Shown here one piece after another: positions 28,718-37,784 of a stretch of DNA of 64,000 nt; the first letter of the stretch is position 1; each line of letters opens with the position of its first letter. Position numbers and translations under genes: made by a program. This DNA is from Desulfarculaceae bacterium (GTDB taxonomy: Bacteria > Desulfobacterota > Desulfarculia > Desulfarculales > Desulfarculaceae): assembly GCA_021737145.1 (NCBI GenBank), contig JAIPEN010000002.1:310001-374000 (forward strand), given 5' to 3'. The notes below the pieces were generated by a model that made no database searches, was not told the origin of the DNA, and was given only the letters and a program-made list of their open reading frames with translations.

Positions 28718-28788
28718 AAGTTGTTACAGAGTAGTAAAAACCGAGTCACCAGGTAAATTGGAACAACTCTGATTTGTCTGTACAACTT
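28718..28788. promoter_or_regulatory. Inverted-repeat cluster upstream of the TAXI gene
   Basis: AAGTTGTTACAG (28718-28729) and CTGTACAACTT (28778-28788) form an interrupted inverted repeat about 60 bp centre to centre, in an AT-rich stretch about 185-255 bp before the TAXI start. It could bind the adjacent LuxR-type response regulator. I could not assign a convincing -10/-35 pair. Confidence 0.3.
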
Positions 28789-28840
28789 TTTCTTACAAGA
28801 ATTTGCAACGCCTTAATATTGCGAAAGTTTTTAATTACGC

Positions 28841-29476
28841 TCAGGGCTCGACCAAGCCCTGGGAGATGGCGAAGCGCGACAAATCGGCGTTGTTGCGCAG
28901 GTTGAGCTTTTTCAGCAGGCGGAAGCGGTAGGTGTCCACCGTCTTGACGCTGATGTGATAGGCCTCGGCGATTTCCCGGTTGGTCTGGCCCAGGGCCAGG
29001 GCCCTGAGCACCTGCACCTCGCGGTTGGACAGGCTGTCCAGGGGGCTGCCCCGCTCGCCCCGGGCCACGCGCAGGGCCAGCAGCTCGGCCGCCTCCTGGC
29101 TGAGGTAGCGGCCCCCGCCGTGCACCTGGCGGATGGCCGAGACCAGCTGCTCCGGGGCCGAGCGCTTGGTGATGTAGCCCTTGGCCCCGGCGCTGATGGA
29201 GCGCACCACGTACTGCTCCTCCTCGTGCATGGTCAGCACGATGATGGGCAGCTCGGGCTTGGAGGCGGTGAGGCGGTTGATCACCTCCAGCCCGTCCATG
29301 CCCGGCATGGACAGATCCACCACCGCCACGTCCACCGGGTTGTCCATGGCCTGCTTGATGGCCTCGCGGCCGTCGGCCGCCTCCACCAGCACCTCCATGT
29401 CCCCGGTGTCCTCGATGAGGCTTCTTAGCCCCGCCCGCACAATGCTGTGGTCGTCGGCCAAGAGCACCTTGATCAT
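28841..29476 (-). CDS. NarL/LuxR-type response regulator
   Basis: 211 aa. The receiver domain (KVLLADDHSIVRAGL) has the phospho-acceptor aspartate in VVDLSMPGMDG (about residue 54) and lysine in GYITKRS. The LuxR helix-turn-helix is LSNREVQVLRALALG with IAEAYHISVKTVDTY. The start at ATG 29476 overlaps the kinase stop by 4 nt, making an obvious cognate pair. Its position next to the TAXI-TRAP operon suggests that operon as a target; this is inference. Confidence 0.94.
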   Translation of the reverse strand: MIKVLLADDHSIVRAGLRSLIEDTGDMEVLVEAADGREAIKQAMDNPVDVAVVDLSMPGMDGLEVINRLTASKPELPIIVLTMHEEEQYVVRSISAGAKGYITKRSAPEQLVSAIRQVHGGGRYLSQEAAELLALRVARGERGSPLDSLSNREVQVLRALALGQTNREIAEAYHISVKTVDTYRFRLLKKLNLRNNADLSRFAISQGLVEP

Positions 29477-31938
29477 GAGGTTTCTCCCGCGGTTGGCTTC
29501 AGGGGCACCGACAGGCGGACCTCGGTGCCCCGGCCTGGAGCCGATTTGATGGCCAGGGAGCCGCCGGCCAGGCTGGCCCGCTCGCGCATGCCCGCGATGC
29601 CCAGCTCCTTGCCTTCCGAGAGCAGCTCCACCGAGAAGCCGTCGCCGTTGTCGATCACGCTCAGGTTGAGCATGCCGTCCTCCGCGCCCAGCACAACCTC
29701 CACGTCGGTGGCCCCGGAATGGCGGGCCACGTTGGTCAGGGCCTCCTGGGCCACCCGGTAGGCGGCGATGGCCAGCTGGTCCTCCACCTCGGGCACCTGG
29801 AGGGCCTTGAACACGCAGGCGATGCCGGTGCGCCGCTCGAAGTCGCTGGTGTGCCACTCCAGGGCGTCCACCAGGCCCAGGTCCTCCAGGGCCGGGGGGC
29901 GCAGGCGGGTGGCGATGCCCCGCACCTCGATGATGGTCTGGTCGATCAGGTCGCACATGTTGTCAGCCCGGGAGCCGGCCTTGGGGTCGGCCTCGGCCAG
30001 GCGCTGGCGCAGCCACACCGCGTCGATGCGCAGGGCGGTGAGCACCTGGCCCAGCTCGTCGTGCAGCTCCCTGGCGATGGCCCGGCGCTCCTTTTCCTGG
30101 CTCTCCATGATGCTGCCGGAGAGCAGCCGGAGCTTTTCCTGGGCCCTCTTGAGGTCGGTGATGTTGAGCATGATGCCGCAGATGCGGCTCACCTCGCCGA
30201 TTTCGTTGATGATGGGGAAGCGCACCGAAAGGTAGGTGTTGAAGCCGCTCTCCTGGGGGATGCGCTCCTCCACCTGCACCGGCTGCTTGCCCCGCACCAC
30301 CATCTGGTCGTAGCGGTGGAAACGGCTGGCGATGTCCGGGGGGAACAGGCTGTCCACCGTGTTGCCCCAGACCCGCTCGGTGCTCATCTCGAACAGCTCC
30401 TCGAAGCGGGAGTTGACCATGATGTAGCGCCCGTCGGCGTCTTTCATGTAGACCACCGCCGGGGTGTACTTCATGAAGGAGGTGATCTCCCGGGTGCGCT
30501 GGCGCACCTGGCGCTCCAGGTCGCGGGAATACTCGCTGAGCTTGTCCTGGGCCTGCCTGAGCTCCTCCTCGGTGTGTTTGAGGGCGGTCACGTCCACCAG
30601 CACGGCCAGGGAGTTGACCATGCGGCCCTCGTCGTCGCGCTCGGCGATGGCCGACAGGAGCACGTCCACCACCTCGCCGTTCTTTTTGACGAACTGGTAG
30701 GAGATGTCCTTGGCGTTGCCGGTGCGGAAGAAGCGGGGCAGCACCTCCCGCTCGGCGTGGCGGCGGCTGGCCGGGGTGAGGAAGTCCACCAGGCGCCGGC
30801 CGATGACCTCCTGGTCCGAATAGCCCATGGCCTCGGCCCAGTAGTCGCTCACGTTCATCAGGCGGCCGTTGGGGTCGATGGAGTGCAACAGGGCCGGGGT
30901 CTTGTGGTACAGGCGGCGGTAGCGCTCCTCGCTGCGCCTGAGCTCCAGCTCGGCCGAGCGGCGGCGGTTGATCTCCTGGGAGGCCTTGCGGTAGAGGAAA
31001 TACACCCCCAGCCCGGCGAAGATGCACAGGCCCAGCACCACCACCCCGGTGGTGCGCACATAGGGCTTGAAGGCCCACTGGGTGACCATGGACAGGTCGG
31101 TGAGGTAATAGACCCGCCAGCCGGGGAAGTTGGTCACTGGCCGGGTGTAGTAGAGATATTCCTCGCCCCGCTGGTCGGCCACCTTGTGCTCTCCGGTGCG
31201 GCGGATGCCGCTCCAGGGCCAGGGGCCCTCGCCGAACTGCCGGGTGCGGGCGATGGCCTCCCAATCCTCCAGGGTGCTGGGCCACAGGGTTTTGTTTACC
31301 CACTCCGGCCGGCTGGAGGAGAAGATCACGTCGTGGGGGCCCACCAGCAGGGTGGCGTCCATGTCGCCCTGCACGATGGAAGTCTCCAGCAGGGAGATGG
31401 GCGCCTTGATCACCGCCACCCCGGCGATCTTGCCTTTGGGGCCCAGCACCGGGCTGGAGTAATAGGCCCCGCGTTTCTTGGAGGTGGTGCCCAGGGCCAG
31501 GTACTTGGCCGCCTTGCCGGCCAGGGCCTGCTTGAAATAGGGGCGGAAGGCGAAGTTGTGCCCCACGAAGCTGTCCAGGGAGCGGCGGTTGGAGCTGGCG
31601 ATGGTCATGCCCTTGCGGTTGAGCAGATAGCACACGTCCACGTCCAGGGCCTTTTGGAAGCGGTCCAGCACCAGGTTGGCCGCCGCCAGGTTGGCCTCGC
31701 CGGGGTCGGCGGCCGCGCGTTGCAGCTCGGCCAGGCTGGCCAGGGCCTTGACCGGCTTTTGGTTCTGGGAGAGGAAGGAGGATATCTGGTTGGTGAGCAC
31801 CTCGGTCTGCCCGGCCGCCCGGCGCCGGGCCAGCACCAGGGCCGACTCCTGCAGGGAGTAGTAGTAGTAGATGCCCCCCACTGCCGTGGAAACCAGGGCC
31901 AGCAGCGAAAGAATGAGCAATATGGTGCGCAGGCGCAT
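29473..31938 (-). CDS. Membrane sensor histidine kinase: double Cache, two PAS, HisKA_3, HATPase
   Basis: 821 aa. TM1 (about residues 4-24), a periplasmic Cache region (about 30-280, DctB-like, with NRRSLDSFVGHNFAFRPYF and GAYYSSPVLG), TM2 (about 290-312), PAS1 (about 340-450), a coiled segment, PAS2 (about 490-600), HisKA_3 (phospho-acceptor His in ARELHDELGQVL) and a HATPase_c domain ending with GRGTEVRLSVPL. It would sense a small external ligand, perhaps the TRAP substrate. I chose ATG 31938 (GAGGA upstream) over a TTG 12 codons earlier because it begins right at the first membrane helix. Confidence 0.93.
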   Translation of the reverse strand: MRLRTILLILSLLALVSTAVGGIYYYYSLQESALVLARRRAAGQTEVLTNQISSFLSQNQKPVKALASLAELQRAAADPGEANLAAANLVLDRFQKALDVDVCYLLNRKGMTIASSNRRSLDSFVGHNFAFRPYFKQALAGKAAKYLALGTTSKKRGAYYSSPVLGPKGKIAGVAVIKAPISLLETSIVQGDMDATLLVGPHDVIFSSSRPEWVNKTLWPSTLEDWEAIARTRQFGEGPWPWSGIRRTGEHKVADQRGEEYLYYTRPVTNFPGWRVYYLTDLSMVTQWAFKPYVRTTGVVVLGLCIFAGLGVYFLYRKASQEINRRRSAELELRRSEERYRRLYHKTPALLHSIDPNGRLMNVSDYWAEAMGYSDQEVIGRRLVDFLTPASRRHAEREVLPRFFRTGNAKDISYQFVKKNGEVVDVLLSAIAERDDEGRMVNSLAVLVDVTALKHTEEELRQAQDKLSEYSRDLERQVRQRTREITSFMKYTPAVVYMKDADGRYIMVNSRFEELFEMSTERVWGNTVDSLFPPDIASRFHRYDQMVVRGKQPVQVEERIPQESGFNTYLSVRFPIINEIGEVSRICGIMLNITDLKRAQEKLRLLSGSIMESQEKERRAIARELHDELGQVLTALRIDAVWLRQRLAEADPKAGSRADNMCDLIDQTIIEVRGIATRLRPPALEDLGLVDALEWHTSDFERRTGIACVFKALQVPEVEDQLAIAAYRVAQEALTNVARHSGATDVEVVLGAEDGMLNLSVIDNGDGFSVELLSEGKELGIAGMRERASLAGGSLAIKSAPGRGTEVRLSVPLKPTAGETS

Positions 31939-32077
31939 GGGCGCGTATCCTCGCCGGGCGTGAGCGGGCCTCAAGGACCCATCTAAACTTGGCAGAAAGC
32001 GGCGCTGGTGTAAACACCTTGGAAATGGCTGAAAAAATCGGGCTCGCCCCCCGGCCGGAGACCGGGAGGGGGCCGCA

Positions 32078-32105
32078 TTGACAGGGGCCGGGTTTTTGTT
32101 AGGAT
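32078..32105 (+). promoter_or_regulatory. Promoter for lon-larC
   Basis: A perfect -35 TTGACA (32078-32083), a 16-bp spacer and TAGGAT (32100-32105) lie about 75 bp before the lon start. No CIRCE or sigma-32 consensus was seen. Confidence 0.5.
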
Positions 32106-32181
32106 GATTTAATTTCGGTTAAAAGGGTATGTTTGAATAAAGCCCCGATAATTACGGGCCCAGCGGGCCCGGGGACAGCCC

Positions 32182-34650
32182 ATGGTGCGCAAGAAAAATC
32201 AAGAAGAGCCCGAACCGGCCCCCTTGCCCGAGGAGCAGGAGCTGCCCGAGAGCATGCCTCTGCTGCCCGTGCGGGACGTGGTGGTCTTTCCCTACATGAT
32301 CCTGCCCCTGTTCGTGGCCCGGGAGAACTCGGTGGCCGCCGTGGAGGCGGCCATGGCCGAGGACCAGCACGTGTTTCTGGTGACCCAGCAGGACCAGAAC
32401 GTGGAGCAGCCCCTGCCCGAGGACCTCTACGAGGTGGGCACCGTGGGGGTGATCATGCGCCAGCTCAAGATGCCCGACGGCCGGCTCAAGGTGCTGGTGC
32501 AGGGTCTGGCCCGGGCGCGCATCACCGAATGGGAGCAGGAGCAGCCCTTTTTCCGGGTGGCCCTGCAAACCCTGCCCGATCCGGAGGAGGAAGACCCCGG
32601 TCCCGAGTCCGAGGCCCTGATGCGCTCGGCCCGGGAGGCATCGGAGAAGATTCTGGCCCTGCGCGGCCTCTTGACCTCCGACGTGCAGGCCATCCTGGGC
32701 TCGGTGGACGAGGCCGGCCGTTTGGCCGACTTGGTGGCCTCCAACATGCGCCTGGAGAGCGAGGCGGCCCAGGGCATCCTGGAGGAGAACGACCCCCTGA
32801 TGCGCCTGCAAAAGGTGCACGAGCACCTGGGCACCGAGCTGGAGGTCTCCACCCTGCAGGCCAAGATTCAGTCCGAGGCCCAGGAGGAGATGAGCCGGGG
32901 CCAGCGGGAGTATTATTTGCGCGAGCAGCTCCGGGCCATCCGCCGCGAGCTGGGCGACGAGAACGACCGGGCCCGGGAGATGGGCCAGCTCCGCGAAAGC
33001 CTGGAGAAAAAGCGCCTGCCCTCCGAGGTGCGGGCCGAGGCCCTGAAGCAGCTGGGCCGCATGGAGCAGATGCAGCCCGAGAGCGCCGAGGCCTCCATCA
33101 TCCGCACCTATCTGGACTGGATCCTGGACCTGCCCTGGTCCACGGGCAGCAAGGACCGCCTGGACGTCAAAAAGGCGGCCGAGATTCTGGACGAGGACCA
33201 TTTTGACCTGGAAAAGGTCAAGGAGCGCATCCTGGAATATCTGGCAGTGCGCAAGCTCAACCCCAAGATGAAGGGCCCCATCCTTTGCTTCATCGGCCCG
33301 CCGGGGGTGGGCAAGACCTCCCTGGGCCGCTCCATCGCCCGGGCCCTGGGGCGCAAGTTCGTGCGCATCTCCCTGGGCGGGGTGCGCGACGAGGCCGAGA
33401 TACGCGGCCACCGCCGCACCTACATCGGGGCCCTGCCCGGGCGCATCATCCAGGGGCTCAAGAGCGCCGGGGCCAACAACCCGGTGTTCATGATCGACGA
33501 GGTGGACAAGGTGGGCTCCGACTACCGGGGCGACCCCACCAGCGCCCTGCTGGAGGTTTTGGACCCGGAGCAGAACAACGCCTTTTCCGACCACTATTTG
33601 AACCTGCCCTTCGACCTGTCCAAGGTGATGTTCATCACCACGGCCAACGTGGAAGACACCATCCCCGACGCCCTGTGGGACCGCATGGAGGTGATCGAGC
33701 TCAGCGGCTACACCGAGGAAGACAAGGTGACCATCGCCCAGGGCTTTTTGATCCCCCGCCAGCTCAAGGAAAACGGCATAACCACCAAGCAGATATCCCT
33801 GAGCCCGGCCGCCCTGCTGGAGATCATCCGCTCCCACACCCGCGAGGCTGGGCTTCGCAACCTGGAGCGGGAGATCGGCTCGGTGTGCCGCAAGGTGGCC
33901 CGCAAGGTGGCCGAGGGCGAGAAGGGCCCCTTCAAGGTGACCGCCGGGAACCTGCACCGCTACCTGGGGGTGCCCAAGTTCCTGCCCGAGGAGGAGCGGG
34001 GCGAGGGCGAGGTGGGGGTGGCCACCGGCCTGGCCTGGACCGCCGCCGGGGGCGAGGTCTTGCGGGTGGAGGTGAGCGCGGTGGAGGGCAAGGGCAACCT
34101 GACCATCACCGGCTCCCTGGGCGAGGTGATGCGCGAGTCGGCCCAAGCGGCCCTGTCCTATGCCCGGGGCCGGGCGGCCGAGCTGGGGCTGAAAAAGGGC
34201 TGGTACGACGACATGGACCTGCACGTGCACGTGCCTTCCGGCGCCATCCCCAAGGACGGCCCCAGCGCGGGGGTGACCCTGGCCACGGCCATCATCAGCT
34301 CCCTGACCGGGGTGCCGGTGCGCGAAGACGTGGCCATGACCGGCGAGGTGACCCTCACCGGCAAGGTGCTGCCCATCGGCGGGCTCAAGGAAAAGGCCCT
34401 GGCCGCCCAGCGTTCGGGCCTGGAGCGCATTCTGGTGCCCGAGAAGAACCAGAAGGAGATGAGCGAGATTCCGGCCAAGGTGCGCCGCAAGCTCAAGATC
34501 ATCCCGGTGGGGCACATGGATCAGCTCTTGCCCCTGGTTCTGGCCAAGTGGCCCCTGGCCAAGCCGGCCAAGAAAAAGACCGCGCCCAAAAAGACGGCCA
34601 AGAAGAAGGCGGCCTCCAAGGCCCCGGCCAAAAAGGGAGCCAGGAAATAA
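32182..34650 (+). CDS. lon: ATP-dependent endopeptidase La (Lon) with a lysine-rich C-terminal tail
   Basis: 822 aa. N-terminal LAN domain (LLPVRDVVVFPYM), coiled helical segment, AAA+ module with Walker A GPPGVGKTSLG (about residue 373), Walker B FMIDEVDK and sensor regions, then the protease domain with the catalytic serine in PKDGPSAG and lysine in the following GGLKEKALAA segment. After the normal end (about residue 794) there are about 28 extra residues of K/A/P repeats (KPAKKKTAPKKTAKKK), resembling a histone H1 tail. Such a tail could strengthen DNA or polyphosphate binding; that is inference. The stop overlaps the larC start by one base. Confidence 0.96.
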   Translation: MVRKKNQEEPEPAPLPEEQELPESMPLLPVRDVVVFPYMILPLFVARENSVAAVEAAMAEDQHVFLVTQQDQNVEQPLPEDLYEVGTVGVIMRQLKMPDGRLKVLVQGLARARITEWEQEQPFFRVALQTLPDPEEEDPGPESEALMRSAREASEKILALRGLLTSDVQAILGSVDEAGRLADLVASNMRLESEAAQGILEENDPLMRLQKVHEHLGTELEVSTLQAKIQSEAQEEMSRGQREYYLREQLRAIRRELGDENDRAREMGQLRESLEKKRLPSEVRAEALKQLGRMEQMQPESAEASIIRTYLDWILDLPWSTGSKDRLDVKKAAEILDEDHFDLEKVKERILEYLAVRKLNPKMKGPILCFIGPPGVGKTSLGRSIARALGRKFVRISLGGVRDEAEIRGHRRTYIGALPGRIIQGLKSAGANNPVFMIDEVDKVGSDYRGDPTSALLEVLDPEQNNAFSDHYLNLPFDLSKVMFITTANVEDTIPDALWDRMEVIELSGYTEEDKVTIAQGFLIPRQLKENGITTKQISLSPAALLEIIRSHTREAGLRNLEREIGSVCRKVARKVAEGEKGPFKVTAGNLHRYLGVPKFLPEEERGEGEVGVATGLAWTAAGGEVLRVEVSAVEGKGNLTITGSLGEVMRESAQAALSYARGRAAELGLKKGWYDDMDLHVHVPSGAIPKDGPSAGVTLATAIISSLTGVPVREDVAMTGEVTLTGKVLPIGGLKEKALAAQRSGLERILVPEKNQKEMSEIPAKVRRKLKIIPVGHMDQLLPLVLAKWPLAKPAKKKTAPKKTAKKKAASKAPAKKGARK

Positions 34651-35813
34651 TGGGCAAGGTGCTCTACGTGGACGCATGCGGCGGGGCCTCGGGCGACATG
34701 CTGGCCGGCGCGATGATCGGCCTGGGCTGGCCCCCGGAGGAGCTGGCCGCCCATCTGGAGACCATGGGCCTGAGCCAGGTGGAGGTGGGCGCGGCCCAAG
34801 CCGAGCACATGGGCATCATGGCCTCGCGCCTGGAGGTGAAGGCCCGGCACGAGCATCACCACCGGCACCTGAGCCACATCCTGGAGCTGTTGGAGCGTTT
34901 GCCCAAGGAGGTGGGCGATGCCGCGGCCAAGGTGTTCCGGCGCCTGGCCGAGGCCGAGGCCCGGGTGCACGGCTCCACCCCCGAGGAGGTCCACTTCCAC
35001 GAGGTGGGCGCGGCCGACGCCATCGCCGACGTGGTGGCCTTTTGCACCGGCATGGCCTGGCTGGGCTGGCCCCGCCTGGTCTGCTCGCCCCTGCCCATGG
35101 GCTCGGGAACGGTCAAGGCGGCCCACGGGGTGCTGCCCCTGCCCGCTCCGGCGGTGCTGAATCTGTTGGAGGGCCTGCCGGTCACGCCGTCGCCGGTCAA
35201 GGGCGAGACGGTCACCCCCACCGGGGCGGCCATCCTCAGCGCCCTGGCCGAGAGCTTCGGCCCGCCTCCGGCCATGACCCTGGAAAACACCGGCATCGGC
35301 GGGGGCACCCGGCCCAGCCGGGAGCTGCCCAACATCGTGCGCCTGTGGATGGGCGAGGAAGCCCTGGCCGGGGGTGAGCGGGTGGTGGAGATCGCGGCCC
35401 ATCTGGACGACATGAATCCAGAGGACCTGCCCCTGGTCATCGACCGGCTCATGAAGGCCGGGGCCCTGGACGCCTCGGCCACCCCCCTGGTCATGAAAAA
35501 AGGCCGCCTGGGCTTCGGCCTGCTGGTGATGAGCCCCCCGGAGCTGGCCGAGGCGCTGGCCGCCCTGGTGCTGGAGCAGACCACCAGCCTGGGGGTGCGC
35601 CTAAGGTCGGTGGAGCGGCGCATACTGCCCCGGGAGGTGATCACCGTGGACAGCCCCTGGGGCCCGGCCAAGGTGAAGCGGGCCTGGGTGAACGGGGCCT
35701 GGCGGGTGCACCCCGAGGCCGACGAGGTGGGGCGAATCGCGGCCGAGACCGGGCTGCCGCCAAGGGAAATCAGGGTCCGCCTGACCGCCCTTGCCGAAAA
35801 ACATTCCAGGTAA
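34650..35813 (+). CDS. larC: Nickel-pincer cofactor biosynthesis protein LarC
   Basis: 387 aa, full length and unsplit (some lactobacilli need a frameshift between two halves). The family opens with DACGGASGDMLAGAM, has a histidine-rich stretch (EHHHRHLSHI), HFHEVGAADAI and TPTGAAIL. LarC inserts nickel into the pyridinium-dithiocarboxylate cofactor used by lactate racemase-type enzymes. No larA, larB or larE is present in the window. Its ATG overlaps the lon stop (TAATG), so the two are co-translated. Confidence 0.92.
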   Translation: MGKVLYVDACGGASGDMLAGAMIGLGWPPEELAAHLETMGLSQVEVGAAQAEHMGIMASRLEVKARHEHHHRHLSHILELLERLPKEVGDAAAKVFRRLAEAEARVHGSTPEEVHFHEVGAADAIADVVAFCTGMAWLGWPRLVCSPLPMGSGTVKAAHGVLPLPAPAVLNLLEGLPVTPSPVKGETVTPTGAAILSALAESFGPPPAMTLENTGIGGGTRPSRELPNIVRLWMGEEALAGGERVVEIAAHLDDMNPEDLPLVIDRLMKAGALDASATPLVMKKGRLGFGLLVMSPPELAEALAALVLEQTTSLGVRLRSVERRILPREVITVDSPWGPAKVKRAWVNGAWRVHPEADEVGRIAAETGLPPREIRVRLTALAEKHSR

Positions 35814-35822
35814 CTTATTGTC

Positions 35823-35850
35823 TTGACAAATAAATTGCCCTGTTTACAAT
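35823..35850 (+). promoter_or_regulatory. Strong sigma-70 promoter for the PEP-CTERM protein
   Basis: TTGACA (35823-35828), a 16-bp spacer and TACAAT (35845-35850) start about 10 bp after the larC stop, about 60 bp before the PEP-CTERM gene. Confidence 0.65.
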
Positions 35851-35909
35851 ATTGATAGACAAATTGAGGCCTGTCCCGCCCCAATGACCTGCCTCGTATG
35901 GGGGATTGC

Positions 35910-36632
35910 ATGTTTGTTCGAGCCCTTAGGACATTTCTTTGCCTGGCGCTGGTGTTGTTCCTGGCTGGCGCGGCCCGGGCCGAAAGCATCACTTTCGACT
36001 ACGCCACCGGCATCACCGACACCATGCTCAACAAGTACAGCCCCAACAGCAACTACGGCAATTACGGCTATGAAGGGGTCTACAACAGCGGCTCCACTTC
36101 GGCTTATCAAAGCCTGCTGCGCTTTGACGACATCTTCGGCGACGGGGGCAACCAGATTCCCCTGGACAGCACCATCAGCAACGCCACCCTGCGCCTGTAT
36201 CTCTACACCGGCTCGGGCTTGGACCGGGAGCGGTCGCTGTACAGCATGACCGGCAACTGGAGCGAGTCCAGCACCTGGAACAGCATGGAAGGCGGGGTGA
36301 GCGTGGGCAGCCAGACCGTGGCCACGGCCGACGCCACCTACACCGAGAACGGCAGCCGGGGATTTTTGGACATCGACGTCACCTCGTCCCTGCAGGCCTG
36401 GGCCAACGGGGCCACCAACCTGGGCTGGGTGATCATCGGCACGGGCAGCAACTGGAACTACTCCTTCTATTCCTCCTCGGACTACAGCGCCAAGAGCAAG
36501 CGGCCCACCCTGAACGTGGACTACTCCGGCCCGGTGTCCGGCACCCCGGAGCCGGGGACCCTGCTGTTGATGGGCAGCGCCATGGCCTTCATCGGATGGC
36601 GGGGCCGCCGCAGGCTGCGCCGCCGCGCCTGA
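35910..36632 (+). CDS. PEP-CTERM protein with a DNRLRE-like domain
   Basis: 240 aa. A signal peptide (residues 1-20, ending ARA) is followed by a beta-rich domain of the DNRLRE type (repeated short strands: LLRFDDIF, ATLRLYLYTGSG, WNSMEGG, SRGFLDIDVTSSLQAW). The C-terminus is a textbook PEP-CTERM tail: TPEPGT, a hydrophobic helix, then RGRRRLRRRA. It should be exported and sorted by an exosortase (EpsH-type), with the tail cleaved after PEP; these proteins go with exopolysaccharide or biofilm matrix. No exosortase is in the window. The start at ATG 35910 (GGGGG at 35900-35904) is preferred over ATG 35898. Confidence 0.85.
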   Translation: MFVRALRTFLCLALVLFLAGAARAESITFDYATGITDTMLNKYSPNSNYGNYGYEGVYNSGSTSAYQSLLRFDDIFGDGGNQIPLDSTISNATLRLYLYTGSGLDRERSLYSMTGNWSESSTWNSMEGGVSVGSQTVATADATYTENGSRGFLDIDVTSSLQAWANGATNLGWVIIGTGSNWNYSFYSSSDYSAKSKRPTLNVDYSGPVSGTPEPGTLLLMGSAMAFIGWRGRRRLRRRA

Positions 36633-36679
36633 GATTCCTCGCCCTTGCCCTGCGCCGCTCCCTTACCTAAAATGACGGC

Positions 36680-37327
36680 GTGGCCCGCGTAATTCCATAC
36701 TCCCGCATTTTGCTGGCGGCCTTGCTGGTCCTGGGCTTGGCCTTGGCCCCGGCCTGCACCGACCAGGGCGGTGGCGCCAAGGGCGGCTGCACCCTGGGCG
36801 GGCAGCTGGAGCAAGAGGGGCTCATCATCGTGCCCCTGAGCGCCTTCACCAAAAAACGCATCACCGGCGAGGAGTGGGCCCCCCTGGAGCTGCTGGACCG
36901 CCCCTGCCAAAAGCAGGCGGTCCCTCCCCGGGTGGAGATAGACGAGCGCACCGAGTTTTACGCCTTTTACAGCCCCCGGGAGCAAAAGGAGGGCGGCCTG
37001 CAGGTGGTGTTCACCTGGTACTTCGGCCGCCCCCAGCGCATCTACTCCAGGCCCCAGGTAAAGGTGCTGGTCAAGCGGTCCGGCTTCGCCCGGCCTGTGG
37101 CCCTGACCTGGATATGGTCCAAGCCCCACGGATCGAGCAAGGTGCTCTCCATGGGCGGTTTGCATTCGGTTACCAGCAAGGCCCAGTGGGAGGCCAGCCG
37201 CATCTACGGGCCCCGCACCCTGGTGATAAGCCGCTTGGCCGGTTTTGACAACGGACGCCCCCAGGCCGGGGAGACGTTGGCCCGGGTGAGCTTCGAGATT
37301 CACGAAAAAGGGGTGCAGATCTACTAG
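36680..37327 (+). CDS. Hypothetical secreted protein or lipoprotein
   Basis: 215 aa, not recognised. It begins with a hydrophobic signal segment (ILLAALLVLGLALAPAC); the cysteine could be lipidated but the lipobox is poor. The rest is beta-rich with scattered cysteines (GGCTLGG, RPCQKQ) and segments such as YAFYSPREQK and VFTWYFGR. The only reasonable start is GTG 36680 and its ribosome-binding site is weak. It converges on the minus-strand lipoprotein genes, 32 bp away, without a visible terminator. Confidence 0.6.
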   Translation: MARVIPYSRILLAALLVLGLALAPACTDQGGGAKGGCTLGGQLEQEGLIIVPLSAFTKKRITGEEWAPLELLDRPCQKQAVPPRVEIDERTEFYAFYSPREQKEGGLQVVFTWYFGRPQRIYSRPQVKVLVKRSGFARPVALTWIWSKPHGSSKVLSMGGLHSVTSKAQWEASRIYGPRTLVISRLAGFDNGRPQAGETLARVSFEIHEKGVQIY

Positions 37328-37359
37328 GGACCGGAGCGGCGCCGCCCGGCGCGGCCGCC

Positions 37360-37776
37360 CTATGGCTTGGGCAGCACCTTGTCCAGAATATCCTTTTCCA
37401 TGCGCGGGGCGTCGCCGGCCGGCTCCCAGGCTCCGTTGGCCAGGCGCTCGGCCTTTACCCGCACTTCCAGGCGGGCGGAGTGGGAGTCGGCGCACTGGAT
37501 CAGCACCGTGGCGCTCCAGCGGCGCTGATCCCCCTTATGCTCCGGGGTGACCAGGGCCACCCCCAGGGGGGCCTCCCGCTCGGTGGCCAGGCCCAGGCCG
37601 GGGTCGGCGCGCATGGTGGCGCGCACCTGGTCCTGCACCGAGGCGCAGGAAATATCGAAGACCATGGCGAACTGGCGGTGGTCCCCGGCCGAGGGCCGGC
37701 CGGCCGCGCTCTCATCCTTGCAGGCCAGGGCTCCCAGCATGACCAGCACCAACCCTATTGCCAGGCAATACCGCAT
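37360..37776 (-). CDS. Hypothetical lipoprotein
   Basis: 138 aa. An N-terminal hydrophobic segment ends in LGALAC, a plausible lipid-attachment cysteine. The remainder has no family I recognise; it contains VFDISCASVQDQVRATM and a C-terminal DILDKVL. It starts 8 bp after the stop of the zincin lipoprotein gene, so the two are likely co-transcribed. A longer open frame through this region runs upstream out of frame with the zincin gene and was not used. Confidence 0.6.
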   Translation of the reverse strand: MRYCLAIGLVLVMLGALACKDESAAGRPSAGDHRQFAMVFDISCASVQDQVRATMRADPGLGLATEREAPLGVALVTPEHKGDQRRWSATVLIQCADSHSARLEVRVKAERLANGAWEPAGDAPRMEKDILDKVLPKP

Positions 37777-37784
37777 GGCCGCTC

